Of a stretch of DNA of 64,000 nucleotides, positions 43,381 to 51,884 are shown in pieces. The position numbers and the translations under genes were made by a program. Positions within the stretch are counted from its first letter, which is position 1. Each line of letters starts with the position of its first letter. This stretch comes from Amphritea sp. 1_MG-2023 (GTDB taxonomy: Bacteria > Pseudomonadota > Gammaproteobacteria > Pseudomonadales > Balneatricaceae), in the NCBI RefSeq assembly GCF_030547545.1, contig NZ_JAUOQE010000004.1, positions 62,001 through 126,000 of the forward strand. Reading direction: 5' to 3'. The notes beneath the pieces are model-generated. The model was not told the DNA's origin, ran no database searches, and was given only the letters and a program-made list of their open reading frames with translations.

Positions 43381-43977
43381 ATGTACGAAGATATGATGAA
43401 AGACGTTCAGGAAAATATGAAACCCGTTGTTGATATGGCTGAAATCAACAAGAAAGCCGTTGAAAAACTGATTGAACTGCAATCAGGCTATGTCTCTGAC
43501 TTTGTTAATGCCACCATGGCGCAAATGCAGGCACTGTCATCTATCAAAGAGCCTAAAGAAGCGATCGAACTACAAGTTGATTATGTTAAGCAACTTGAGA
43601 CTAAACTGAGCAACGTTGCAGAAGAAGAGATGGCCGCTCTTAACTCAGCTAAAGATGAGTTAACTGCCATTATTGAAAAAAGCTTCGAAGAACTGAACCT
43701 CAAAGACATGAACTACTTTGAAGAATTCAGTAAGTTCATGATGCCCGCCGCACCGGCATCGGTAACAGAAGCGCCAGCTAAACCTGCTGCGGAAGCAAAA
43801 CCTGCCCCGGCGAAAAAAGCTGCGCCTAAAAAAGCCGCCGCACCGGCTAAAAAAGCCGCGCCTAAAAAAGCCGCCGCACCGGCCGCTGCGCCCAAAGTAG
43901 CTGCTGAAAAACCGGTTGAGAAACCTGTTGAGAAAAAAGCAGCGCCTAGCGCCAAGAAAGCGGATACCGCTAAATAA
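43381..43977 (+). CDS. Phasin-family protein with a lysine/alanine-rich C-terminal tail
   Basis: Granule-associated protein of 198 residues. Residues 1-120 form the helical phasin domain (VDMAEINKKAVEKLIELQSG, MQALSSIKEPKEAIELQ, VDYVKQLETKL), which coats polyhydroxyalkanoate granules. The remainder is a low-complexity AAPKKA/AAPAKKA tail resembling histone H1-like or PhaF tails, which may bind DNA and help segregate granules; that role is inference. A good promoter and a strong terminator surround it, so it is monocistronic. No phaC synthase is in the window. The repetitive tail makes homology searches noisy. Confidence 0.87.
   Translation: MYEDMMKDVQENMKPVVDMAEINKKAVEKLIELQSGYVSDFVNATMAQMQALSSIKEPKEAIELQVDYVKQLETKLSNVAEEEMAALNSAKDELTAIIEKSFEELNLKDMNYFEEFSKFMMPAAPASVTEAPAKPAAEAKPAPAKKAAPKKAAAPAKKAAPKKAAAPAAAPKVAAEKPVEKPVEKKAAPSAKKADTAK
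43822..43883 (+). repeat. Coding repeat in the phasin tail
   Basis: A 26-base segment starting GCGCCTAAAAAAGCCGCC occurs at 43822-43847 and again, identically, at 43858-43883, a 36-base period that encodes the AAPKKAAAPAKK motif. It likely grew by slippage. Confidence 0.85.
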
Positions 43978-43990
43978 GCTTACCGAATAG

Positions 43991-44018
43991 AAAAATGGAG
44001 CCCAATGGCTCCATTTTT
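43991..44018. terminator. Terminator downstream of the phasin gene
   Basis: AAAAATGGAGCC and GGCTCCATTTTT pair around CAAT, 14 bases after the stop codon. It is symmetrical, so it may also serve the convergent ubiF-like gene. Confidence 0.92.
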
Positions 44019-44072
44019 GTATCTTTCACCTTGACCGATTAAATACGCTCAGCACGGCGTGCCGTACTATTG

Positions 44073-45299
44073 TTAAACACCTATTGGCTCACCTCTGGCC
44101 AATGCTGGCAATTGACCTTCTAGCCCCATCGCAAAACGCATCACTCGATGCTTCGCCGGTGTGAAACGTTCGGCAGCACCTAAGCCTATATTTCTCAGTA
44201 ACTTGAGCGGTAACACATCATTAGAAAACACCCGATAAAAGCTATCCATTAATTGCATCATCATTAAGTTATGATGGCGTCTCTGCTGTTCATAACGCTG
44301 CAACAACGACAGCTCACTCATATCTAATCCGCTATGATGCCCATCAACAAGCACCTCAGCGAGCGTCGCCGCATCGAGTAAACCAATATTAACGCCCTGC
44401 CCTGCCAGCGGATTGATCATATGGGCCGCATCTCCCACCAGCACCACGCCCTCTTTGACATATTGCAAAGCATGCTGACGGCGTAACGGGAATGCTCCTC
44501 GTTCCAGTAACGTATCAAGTGCGCCTAAACGATCTGGGAACGCAGTTACCAGCGCCTGTATAAACGCTTCACTGTCTAACGACAATAATCGCTTTACCTC
44601 GGCCGGATGGTTATACCAAACTAACGAGGCTCGATGCCCCGACAAAGGCAAAAACGCGCGAGGTCCACTCGGCGTAAATTGTTGCCAAGTAATATCTTGT
44701 TGAGGCTTGGCAGTGATCACCGAGGCGACCAGTGCATGCTGATCATAATCCCAACTGTGAACCCCGATACCCGCCGCCATGCGAACCTTTGAGCCACCGC
44801 CATCAGCGGCCACCATTAGCTTACCGATCAATTCACGCCCATCGGCCAATCTTATCAAGCTGCAACCGGGAGAATAATCAATATCATCAATCTCTGCCGG
44901 ACAGATCAGATCAACATTCTCTAATTGCCCCAAACGTTCGAGAAGTGCTAACTGAATCACTCTGTTTTCAACAATGAAACCCAGATGATCAGCGCCGATA
45001 TCTTGACTGACAAACTCTGTCGCGGCACGTTGCTCATCACTTTCCCACACCTTCATTCGCTGATAGGGACAAGCTCTACGACTGATAATGCCATCCCATA
45101 CACCCAAGGTTTTAAAAATATTTTCGGACGCAACGCTTAACGCCGAAACCCGAAGATCATGTTCAGAACCGGCAACAAACGGAGGTGGATAAGCCTGATC
45201 GATAACCGCTATGTTGAGATCCGTATGACCTAATGCTGCTGCAATGGTTGCGCCTACCATGCCACCACCAACGATTAACAGATCGTACCTGTGTTTCAT
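44073..45299 (-). CDS. ubiF: FAD-dependent ubiquinone-biosynthesis hydroxylase, UbiF-like (UbiH/UbiI/UbiF family)
   Basis: Aromatic-ring hydroxylase in ubiquinone synthesis. The 408-residue protein has the FAD-binding GGGMVGATIAAAL, the middle ADGGGSKVRMAAGI and the second FAD motif GDAAHMINPLAGQGVN. Compared from memory with E. coli enzymes, LGVWDGI, GVHSWDYDQHA, WQQFTPSGPRAFLPL, FPLRRQHALQYV and the ending GLGAAERF...MRFAMGLEG fit UbiF (C6 hydroxylation) better than UbiH or UbiI. Paralogue assignment in this family is error-prone, so the symbol is provisional. A GGAGAAAG site precedes the ATG. Confidence 0.8.
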   Translation of the reverse strand: MKHRYDLLIVGGGMVGATIAAALGHTDLNIAVIDQAYPPPFVAGSEHDLRVSALSVASENIFKTLGVWDGIISRRACPYQRMKVWESDEQRAATEFVSQDIGADHLGFIVENRVIQLALLERLGQLENVDLICPAEIDDIDYSPGCSLIRLADGRELIGKLMVAADGGGSKVRMAAGIGVHSWDYDQHALVASVITAKPQQDITWQQFTPSGPRAFLPLSGHRASLVWYNHPAEVKRLLSLDSEAFIQALVTAFPDRLGALDTLLERGAFPLRRQHALQYVKEGVVLVGDAAHMINPLAGQGVNIGLLDAATLAEVLVDGHHSGLDMSELSLLQRYEQQRRHHNLMMMQLMDSFYRVFSNDVLPLKLLRNIGLGAAERFTPAKHRVMRFAMGLEGQLPALARGEPIGV

Positions 45300-45475
45300 T
45301 CTTTCTCCGTTATTACTACTCAGTACTGTGGACCGACGAGCGATCGTAAGCCGATCAAGGGATTGAATTGTACCGTTACACGATAACCGACTGAAGCGAT
45401 ATCCAAGACCAACAGCAAGATGGCCAACAGCGACTTAATCGATAAATAGACTCATGCGTAGGCTTCAAATACAAC

Positions 45476-45503
45476 AAAGCTCTAGCGTATTGCCAGAGCT
45501 TTT
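45476..45503 (-). terminator. Hairpin downstream of the cyclic-nucleotide-binding gene
   Basis: AAAGCTCT and AGAGCTTT pair over 8 bp around a 12-base loop, about 65 bases past the stop at 45568. T runs are short on either side, so it is a moderate terminator candidate within an otherwise empty 268-base gap. Confidence 0.5.
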
Positions 45504-45567
45504 AACCGCGCCGTTGAGCCCTGCTAGCCAACATGTCAGGCAACGCTGAGCGTCATCGACGTAAAAT

Positions 45568-46056
45568 CTATGTCGGCCTATCGTTATCTAGGCAAGCCAC
45601 TAGGTGTTCATCGGTATCCCGCAGTCGACGACTCAGATCGCGCGCCATATTCATGAAAATCAACACATATTGCTCGGGATCGGCTTGATACACAGAAAAC
45701 AACTGATCCGCTTTAATTTCCACCACTCGACAGGGTTCAAGTGCCTTCACAACACCGCTGCGGGGATACACCCCCAACAACGCCATCGCACCGAAACACT
45801 CACCCGGATTGAAACTACGGATCTGATACGCATGACCAGATGCACCCATCTTAAACAAGGCCGCACTGCCAGTCTCGACAATAAAAGAGGAGTCGCCCCG
45901 CTCGCCTTCGATAAAGAACGGTTCGCCTGCATCACGTTCAATGTATTGACTACCGTCAAGAATCAATCGAATGATATCTTCACGCAATCCACCAAATACC
46001 GGCATGTCTTTAAGCCGATGGACCGGAATATTTTCTGGCACAGTTTTACCTATCAT
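45568..46056 (-). CDS. Cyclic-nucleotide-binding domain protein (Crp-type sensor domain only)
   Basis: A 162-residue protein containing one cNMP-binding beta-roll and no DNA-binding helix-turn-helix. The domain runs from about residue 17 (MPVFGGLREDIIRLIL) through GEPFFIEGERGDSSFIVETGSAALF to the phosphate-cassette region FNPGECFGAMALLGVYPRSGVVKAL, where a true cAMP site would have GE...A.L....R[ST]A. The arginine is kept as PRSGVV. The C-terminal helix MNMARDLSRRLRDTDEHL may dimerise. Ligand and partner are unknown. It is divergent from grxA. Confidence 0.85.
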   Translation of the reverse strand: MIGKTVPENIPVHRLKDMPVFGGLREDIIRLILDGSQYIERDAGEPFFIEGERGDSSFIVETGSAALFKMGASGHAYQIRSFNPGECFGAMALLGVYPRSGVVKALEPCRVVEIKADQLFSVYQADPEQYVLIFMNMARDLSRRLRDTDEHLVACLDNDRPT

Positions 46057-46192
46057 ATCGTTATATATTTCATTCTAAACTAAGAATCCCTTAACGATAA
46101 CCTTTGTCTATCTAAAACATTAAAAAAGCCAATTTGTCTCAAGCTTGATAAACTGTTCCAATACATTCAAACAGATTTAAGGAGAGCAATAT

Positions 46193-46441
46193 ATGCAACG
46201 AATTACTATATTTGGTCGTAAAGGCTGTGGTTTTTGTACCCGTGCTAAGCAACTATGTGAAATGAAAGGCCTCGATCATCGTTATATAGATATTCATGAC
46301 GAAGGCATCACCAAAGAAGATCTTGAAAAAACCGTTGGCAAGCCTGTCGAAACCGTTCCTCAAATCTTCCATGGGACTGAACATATCGGTGGTTACACCG
46401 AATTGGCAGCCTTTGTTGATGCACAGGAAGCTAATGCGTAA
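46193..46441 (+). CDS. grxA: Glutaredoxin (GrxA-like) with a CGFC active site
   Basis: Small glutathione-dependent disulfide reductase of 82 residues (E. coli GrxA 85). The active site is C12-G-F-C15 rather than the usual CPYC. The rest is GrxA-like: YIDIHDEGITKEDLEKTVGK, the cis-proline VETVPQIF and the glutathione-contact GGYTELAAFV. A TAAGGAGAG ribosome-binding site precedes the ATG. Its stop lies only 14 bases from the end of convergent recD, with no room for a separate terminator. Confidence 0.9.
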   Translation: MQRITIFGRKGCGFCTRAKQLCEMKGLDHRYIDIHDEGITKEDLEKTVGKPVETVPQIFHGTEHIGGYTELAAFVDAQEANA

Positions 46442-46455
46442 TTAAGCTGCATCGC

Positions 46456-48348
46456 TCATGAGGAAGTCCCCTTAGAAGCAGCCCCTCTAGAACGCCACAA
46501 ACGCCAGCTTAAACCGCTGGCGCGTTCTGTTCTTCGGTGACTTCCGGTAATTAACGCCTGAACCGTTGCATGTAACACAAACTCACGTTTGGCTCGGGTA
46601 ATGCCGGTATAGATTAACTCTCGCGTCAACAAGGGACTATCCTCCCCTGGCAATATCATCACTACCTTATCAAACTCAGAGCCTTGACTCTTATGTACCG
46701 TCATCGCATAGACCGTTTCATGCTCGGGTAATCGTCCGGGTAGTACTCCTTTCATTTCGCCATCGGGAAGCTCAAACCAAACCCTTAGCCTACCCTCCGC
46801 ATCCGCCACAGCGATACCAATATCACCATTATATAGCCCTAGCTGATAGTCATTACGGGTAATCATCACCGGTCGACCGCTATACCAACTGCCGGAAACA
46901 CTGATCAGACCTTGGCGTTGCAGTTGCGCTTCAATCGCTAAATTCAACCCTTCAACACCATAAACGCCTTGACGTAGTACCGCCAACAGTTGAATTTCAT
47001 TAAACGCAGACAATAAGCACTTAGGCTCGGCTCCGCCTTTTAATAACGTAAGGTAATTAGCATATCCTAAAGCAACTTCAATCACCATCTGCTGATAGCC
47101 AGCCTCTGATAAAGGCACAAAACGAATATCTTGCCAATCCTCGTTCAATAACTGCACCGCCCGCCGCCCTTCACCCGCATTAACGGCCCGCGCTAAATGG
47201 CCAATACCGCTGTTCTCGTCAAAACGATAACTCTTACGCAGCAAGGCTAAGGCATCAGCCACGGCCGATGAACCCGCTGCCGAAGGCGGTGTTGCTAGAT
47301 CGCACACCTGCTGTAAATAATGCAATTGCGTCGGACCGTAACAAAGCTCACCCGAGACTTCGTGTTGCTGCCAAGCACAAATATCCCCTAACACACTACC
47401 CGCCTCAACCGAAGCCAACTGATCTCTATCACCAATCATCACCAATTGCGCATGTGCGGGTAACGCATCCAGTAACCGATAGATCATCGGCAGATCAATC
47501 ATCGATGCTTCATCCACGACCAACAGATCGAGATGCAGAGGGTTATCCCGATGATGACGAAAGTTTTTACTATCGGGACGAGGCCCCAATAAGCGATGCA
47601 ATGTTACCGCTTGATCGGGAATCATCTGCAGTACCGCAGCCGATTGCGCTAGACCCTTTTTAGCACCGGCTAATGACTCACTGAGCCTCGCAGCCGCCTT
47701 ACCCGTTGGCGCGGCTAATTTAATCAGTGGCGCTCGCTCAACCTGCTGACTAAATAGTTCAGCATATAAACTCAACAAACGGGTTACCGTGGTCGTTTTA
47801 CCCGTGCCCGGGCCTCCGCTGATCACGGAGAAGCGACGACTTAAGGCGATTGCCACCGCCACTTGTTGCCAATCGGTCTGCTCCAACGCTACAGGCTGAA
47901 ATAAACGCTTCAATCCCGCTTTAATCGCCCCATGATCGATCGCTATCGGTGTTGTCAGCCGCTCAATGGTTGTCGCCACGGCGGTTTCGTAATGCCAATA
48001 ACGATAAAGATAAAGACGACCATGACTACAGACTAAAGGGGTTTCATGCTGACCATCAGAAATAACAGAAAATAGCAGCAATTGCGCTTCCGTTACCTCC
48101 CTGAGAAGCGACTCCGCCTGCTGCTTTAACAGTACAGGCCAATGTTCAATCATCGCCTGACAACGGTTTAACGGCAGACAAACTTCCCCTCGACCTAACT
48201 GTAGGCTCACCAGCGCCGCCATTAACGGCAGCAGTTCAGTGTCTAGCGTGTCGTTATCCTGCCTGGCTTCAGCACGGATAAATCGAGCAAACTGAAGATC
48301 CAGCGGTCGAATCAATTGTTGCTGACGTAATGCCTGCAGTAACTCCAT
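46456..48348 (-). CDS. recD: Exodeoxyribonuclease V subunit alpha (RecD helicase)
   Basis: Fast 5'-3' helicase motor of RecBCD, used in double-strand break repair. The 630-residue protein (E. coli 608) shows Walker A GGPGTGKTTTVTRLL, motif II LLVVDEASMIDLPM, VMIGDRDQLASVEAG and the C-terminal motif VYAMTVHKSQGSEFDKVV with GITRAK. The N-terminal RecB-contact domain precedes residue 160. The ATG overlaps the recB stop by one base (TAATG). It is the last gene of recC-recB-recD. Confidence 0.95.
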   Translation of the reverse strand: MELLQALRQQQLIRPLDLQFARFIRAEARQDNDTLDTELLPLMAALVSLQLGRGEVCLPLNRCQAMIEHWPVLLKQQAESLLREVTEAQLLLFSVISDGQHETPLVCSHGRLYLYRYWHYETAVATTIERLTTPIAIDHGAIKAGLKRLFQPVALEQTDWQQVAVAIALSRRFSVISGGPGTGKTTTVTRLLSLYAELFSQQVERAPLIKLAAPTGKAAARLSESLAGAKKGLAQSAAVLQMIPDQAVTLHRLLGPRPDSKNFRHHRDNPLHLDLLVVDEASMIDLPMIYRLLDALPAHAQLVMIGDRDQLASVEAGSVLGDICAWQQHEVSGELCYGPTQLHYLQQVCDLATPPSAAGSSAVADALALLRKSYRFDENSGIGHLARAVNAGEGRRAVQLLNEDWQDIRFVPLSEAGYQQMVIEVALGYANYLTLLKGGAEPKCLLSAFNEIQLLAVLRQGVYGVEGLNLAIEAQLQRQGLISVSGSWYSGRPVMITRNDYQLGLYNGDIGIAVADAEGRLRVWFELPDGEMKGVLPGRLPEHETVYAMTVHKSQGSEFDKVVMILPGEDSPLLTRELIYTGITRAKREFVLHATVQALITGSHRRTERASGLSWRLWRSRGAASKGTSS

Positions 48349-51300
48349 TACTGTCCCTCCCGAAACAACTGATCGAGTTGCTCTATTAACGGCTGATCAG
48401 GACGACAATGAAACACGCCACTGCCGGGTAATTCGGGCTTCATCCCCCGCAAAAACAGATAGAACACACCACCCATATGACGCTCGTAGTCATAGTTCGG
48501 TAGCCGCATCTTCAAGAAGCGATGCAAGGCTAATGTATACAGCTGATATTGCAGGTCATAACGATGTTCTATCATCGCATTCTCGAGGGCAGCGCCGTGA
48601 TATAACTCGGCTTGATTGCCAAGATGATTGGATTTGTAATCGAGGATGTAATAACGGCCTTGATATTCAAATACCAGATCAATAAAGCCTTTCAACATGC
48701 CCTTCAAGGTATCAAATTCTAGCCTTCCAGCCTGCTGCGATAATGGATCATATTGCGTGATAATCTGATTCAATCGCGCCGCATTTAATCCCGCAGAGGG
48801 CAGCATAAACTCCATCTCAACGAGGCGCTTTTGCTGACTGATATCGGCCAAACGAGGCGTTTCATCTAACCCATTACTGCCCCCCAGAGGGCTATACAAC
48901 ACATCATTGAGTAACTGTTGCAACACCGGTATCCAGCGTGACTCATAACCAGCAACCTCACACTTCTGTTCTAAAGTCGCCTCTAACCCCTGCTCATGAT
49001 CGGTAAAATCGATAACCTCAAACAGTTCATGCAAGAAAGTACCCGCTTGAGCGCCTTTTGGAAAACTGAAAATATCATCGACACTCTCTGCCGATCGCTC
49101 ATCAGGCGTACTCTTCTCATCAATGACTTCTAAATCTAACCCCGGTAAAGGCGGCACCGAACTATGATGACTCACTAAGGCAGAATAACTAGAAATACGC
49201 CAATCACGGCGTAAACGACGCTTAAATTGACGTGCTTCACAGGCGGGTAGCGGGCTATCCGATCGTTCAAATAACCCCCGCTGTTGCGCCACAGTCGACG
49301 GCTCACGGTACTCGATAGACGAATCGGCACACAGGGCGTCTAATCGCGCTGATAAATCAGCAGCGCTATCGGCGCCCTGCAATAATAGATACCCCAGTGC
49401 GGTGCGGTGTAAACCACTTTTTTTCGCGCGTCCATCGGCAATCGCCGCCAAGCCAATATAACAACCGTAAACTGAGCGAGTCAGTGCCACATAGAGTAAG
49501 CGAAGATCTTCGGCTAAACGCTCACGCTCTGCCAGTGCCAAGCTATCCTCATGTTTCTTATCCAGATGCAAACAGAGACCCTCCTGTTGATCATGAAACA
49601 GCGGAGTGCTGGCTTTTCTAAAGGTACAGGCAAAGGGGAGAAACACCAGCGGATATTCTAGCCCCTTACTCTTATGCACGGTAATAACCGTCACCAGACC
49701 CGCATCACTTTCAAGCCTTAGGCGCTGCTCATCACTCTCGCCATTGGGATTCAGCAGCTGATCGCTATACCAACGTAATAGCGCCGCTATACCCTCCTGT
49801 TCCATACTGGCGCGCTGCAGTATCTCACCGAGGTGCAGTAGATCGGTTAGCCGCCGCTCACCTTGTGGCTGCTGTTGTAGGGTTTCAGCCAGTTGCCGTT
49901 GCCGCAGCAAACGACGTAACATCGGTAAAACCCCCAGCTTTAACCATTTTTCACGATAATCAGTAAACTCTGCGACTAATTGCTCCCATAACTGCTCATC
50001 ATGGCTCAATTGATCCAACCAACTCGCAGGGTAATTCAATAACGAGCTAGCTAATGCCGCCCGCAGCCGGCTTTCATCCTGAGGCTCGGCGACCGCCTGC
50101 AGCAATAACTTCAGATCAAACGCTTCACGACTGTTAAAAACACTATCCCGACCACTCAGATAGACACTCGGAATACTCTGATCTGCCAGTGCGGCCATAA
50201 CCGCCGCGGCTTCACTCCGGTTACGCACTAGAATAGCGATATCCTTGGCTTGTAGGCAGCGATCACCGATCAACGCCTGCCCTTCGGCGGCCGCTCGCAA
50301 TTTCGTGTCGATATCACAGGCACAGGCCTGCGCCATCTGTTGTAAATATTGCTGTTTACTAACGCAGTCAGCATCGTTGTACCAAAACTGTAGCGCTGTC
50401 GGCGTGCGACCATACAGCGTAAACGGCGTGTTATCTGCCTTACCCGCCTCTTTCACCGGTAAAAACGGAATATCATCATGATAAATAAAGGGCGCTTGAC
50501 TGTTTTCAAATAGCCGATTCACCGCAGTGATCATCTGTCGTGATGAGCGCCAATTGGTTTCCAGCGTGTAATGATCTGGCACCTCTCGACGGGCTTTAAT
50601 ATAGGTGAAAATATCCGCGCCACGAAAACCATAGATCGCCTGTTTAGGATCACCGATCATAAACAGTCCCCGTTGCGGGTTATCAGGATAGAGTCGACTG
50701 AATATACGATACTGCAGTAGATCGGTATCTTGGAACTCATCGATCATCGCTACCGGGTACTGCTTGCCAATGGCTTGCGCCAAGAGCTCACTACCCTCCT
50801 GCTGTAACGCCGCATCCAACTGACTCAGTAGATCATCAAACGAGAGCAAGCGATAATCTTGTTTTAGCTTAGCAAAACGCCCCTCTAGCTGTTGCCGGAG
50901 TCGTGTTAGCAGCAGCTCACGCAATGGCAAGCGTGCGTCGAAGTAGTCATCACACAGGGTAAACAACGGGTGTTCAGGCACCGCTTTACCCGGCGGTGTT
51001 TTCTCCAGCAGCCGTGATTGGCAAAACTTTTCCAGTTCCGCTTCGGGTACAACTGAGCTCTCCCCTTGCACGTAGCTGTAAATCGCGGCTAACCATTTAG
51101 CCACAGAGGCTTTGCGATAACTATTTTTGTTGACCCCCGAGGCCTGAATTAGCTCGGCGAGATCTTCCTCGGCGTGCTCTAAATGATGCCGCCACGGCTG
51201 ACAAAAATCCTCTAATGCTTGCTGACTGTCTTGCCAGCGCTGTGCAATATCGCGGGTATCTAATGGCGGAATCAGCTTGAGATCGGGCTTACCCAGCATC

Positions 51301-51884
51301 GGCATAAGTTCAGCGTGTAACTTATCTGGGTTAGGCCAGATCTGCTGAATCGCTTCGCTCAATGCGCGATTCGCAGGATAAATCAGCTCACGCCAACAAT
51401 CGAGCAACGCCTGTCGTTGTAACGGCGCGATATCGGTGATCAACTGCGTTTCAAATAAACTGCCACTTTCAAACGCGTGTTGCCGCAACATCCGTTGACA
51501 AAAACTGTGAATAGTGAAGATCGCCGCTTCATCCATCTGTCGACTGGCATATTCAAGCAGCCGCGCGGAACGTTGCAGGTCCTGTTGCTGATCACGCAAG
51601 GCCAACAAGAATGGATCGCTACTATCCGCTCCCCGAAACACCATAAAGGCGTCCTGAATGCGACTACGGATGCGATCGCGTAGTTCTTCTGTTGCCGCTT
51701 CGGTAAAGGTCACTACCAAGATTTGATCGACTCTCAACGCTGATGACAAGCCCTCGGGGCCGAGTAATAAACGTAAATACAGCGCGGTGATCGTATAGGT
51801 TTTGCCGGTGCCGGCACTGGCCTCAATAAGACGCCTTCCCGACAAGGGGAAGTGCAGAGGATCTAAGATCTGTACCTGACTCAT
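48348..51884 (-). CDS. recB: Exodeoxyribonuclease V subunit beta (RecB helicase-nuclease)
   Basis: 3'-5' helicase plus the single nuclease of RecBCD that also loads RecA. It has 1178 residues, matching E. coli RecB (1180). Walker A is ASAGTGKTYTITALY near residue 24, motif II is YPVAMIDEFQDTD, and VITVHKSKGLEYPLVFLPF and LLYVALTRSVYGCY are helicase motifs. The C-terminal nuclease domain has TFLHELFEVIDF and the catalytic FEYQGRYYILDYKSNHLG. The ATG overlaps the recC stop (ATGA). In E. coli ptrA separates recC from recB; here the genes are contiguous. Confidence 0.96.
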   Translation of the reverse strand: MSQVQILDPLHFPLSGRRLIEASAGTGKTYTITALYLRLLLGPEGLSSALRVDQILVVTFTEAATEELRDRIRSRIQDAFMVFRGADSSDPFLLALRDQQQDLQRSARLLEYASRQMDEAAIFTIHSFCQRMLRQHAFESGSLFETQLITDIAPLQRQALLDCWRELIYPANRALSEAIQQIWPNPDKLHAELMPMLGKPDLKLIPPLDTRDIAQRWQDSQQALEDFCQPWRHHLEHAEEDLAELIQASGVNKNSYRKASVAKWLAAIYSYVQGESSVVPEAELEKFCQSRLLEKTPPGKAVPEHPLFTLCDDYFDARLPLRELLLTRLRQQLEGRFAKLKQDYRLLSFDDLLSQLDAALQQEGSELLAQAIGKQYPVAMIDEFQDTDLLQYRIFSRLYPDNPQRGLFMIGDPKQAIYGFRGADIFTYIKARREVPDHYTLETNWRSSRQMITAVNRLFENSQAPFIYHDDIPFLPVKEAGKADNTPFTLYGRTPTALQFWYNDADCVSKQQYLQQMAQACACDIDTKLRAAAEGQALIGDRCLQAKDIAILVRNRSEAAAVMAALADQSIPSVYLSGRDSVFNSREAFDLKLLLQAVAEPQDESRLRAALASSLLNYPASWLDQLSHDEQLWEQLVAEFTDYREKWLKLGVLPMLRRLLRQRQLAETLQQQPQGERRLTDLLHLGEILQRASMEQEGIAALLRWYSDQLLNPNGESDEQRLRLESDAGLVTVITVHKSKGLEYPLVFLPFACTFRKASTPLFHDQQEGLCLHLDKKHEDSLALAERERLAEDLRLLYVALTRSVYGCYIGLAAIADGRAKKSGLHRTALGYLLLQGADSAADLSARLDALCADSSIEYREPSTVAQQRGLFERSDSPLPACEARQFKRRLRRDWRISSYSALVSHHSSVPPLPGLDLEVIDEKSTPDERSAESVDDIFSFPKGAQAGTFLHELFEVIDFTDHEQGLEATLEQKCEVAGYESRWIPVLQQLLNDVLYSPLGGSNGLDETPRLADISQQKRLVEMEFMLPSAGLNAARLNQIITQYDPLSQQAGRLEFDTLKGMLKGFIDLVFEYQGRYYILDYKSNHLGNQAELYHGAALENAMIEHRYDLQYQLYTLALHRFLKMRLPNYDYERHMGGVFYLFLRGMKPELPGSGVFHCRPDQPLIEQLDQLFREGQ

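Noticed and set aside
43780-43955. Antisense 80-residue Gly/Ala-rich frame over the phasin tail
   Set aside because: It is produced by the repetitive lysine/alanine codons of the phasin read backwards.
45604-46083. 159-residue open frame opposite the cyclic-nucleotide-binding gene
   Set aside because: Antisense shadow of a clear domain protein; histidine/threonine-rich low-quality sequence with no family features.
47268-47663. 131-residue frame opposite recD
   Set aside because: Lies entirely inside recD, antisense, with proline/arginine-rich composition typical of shadows.
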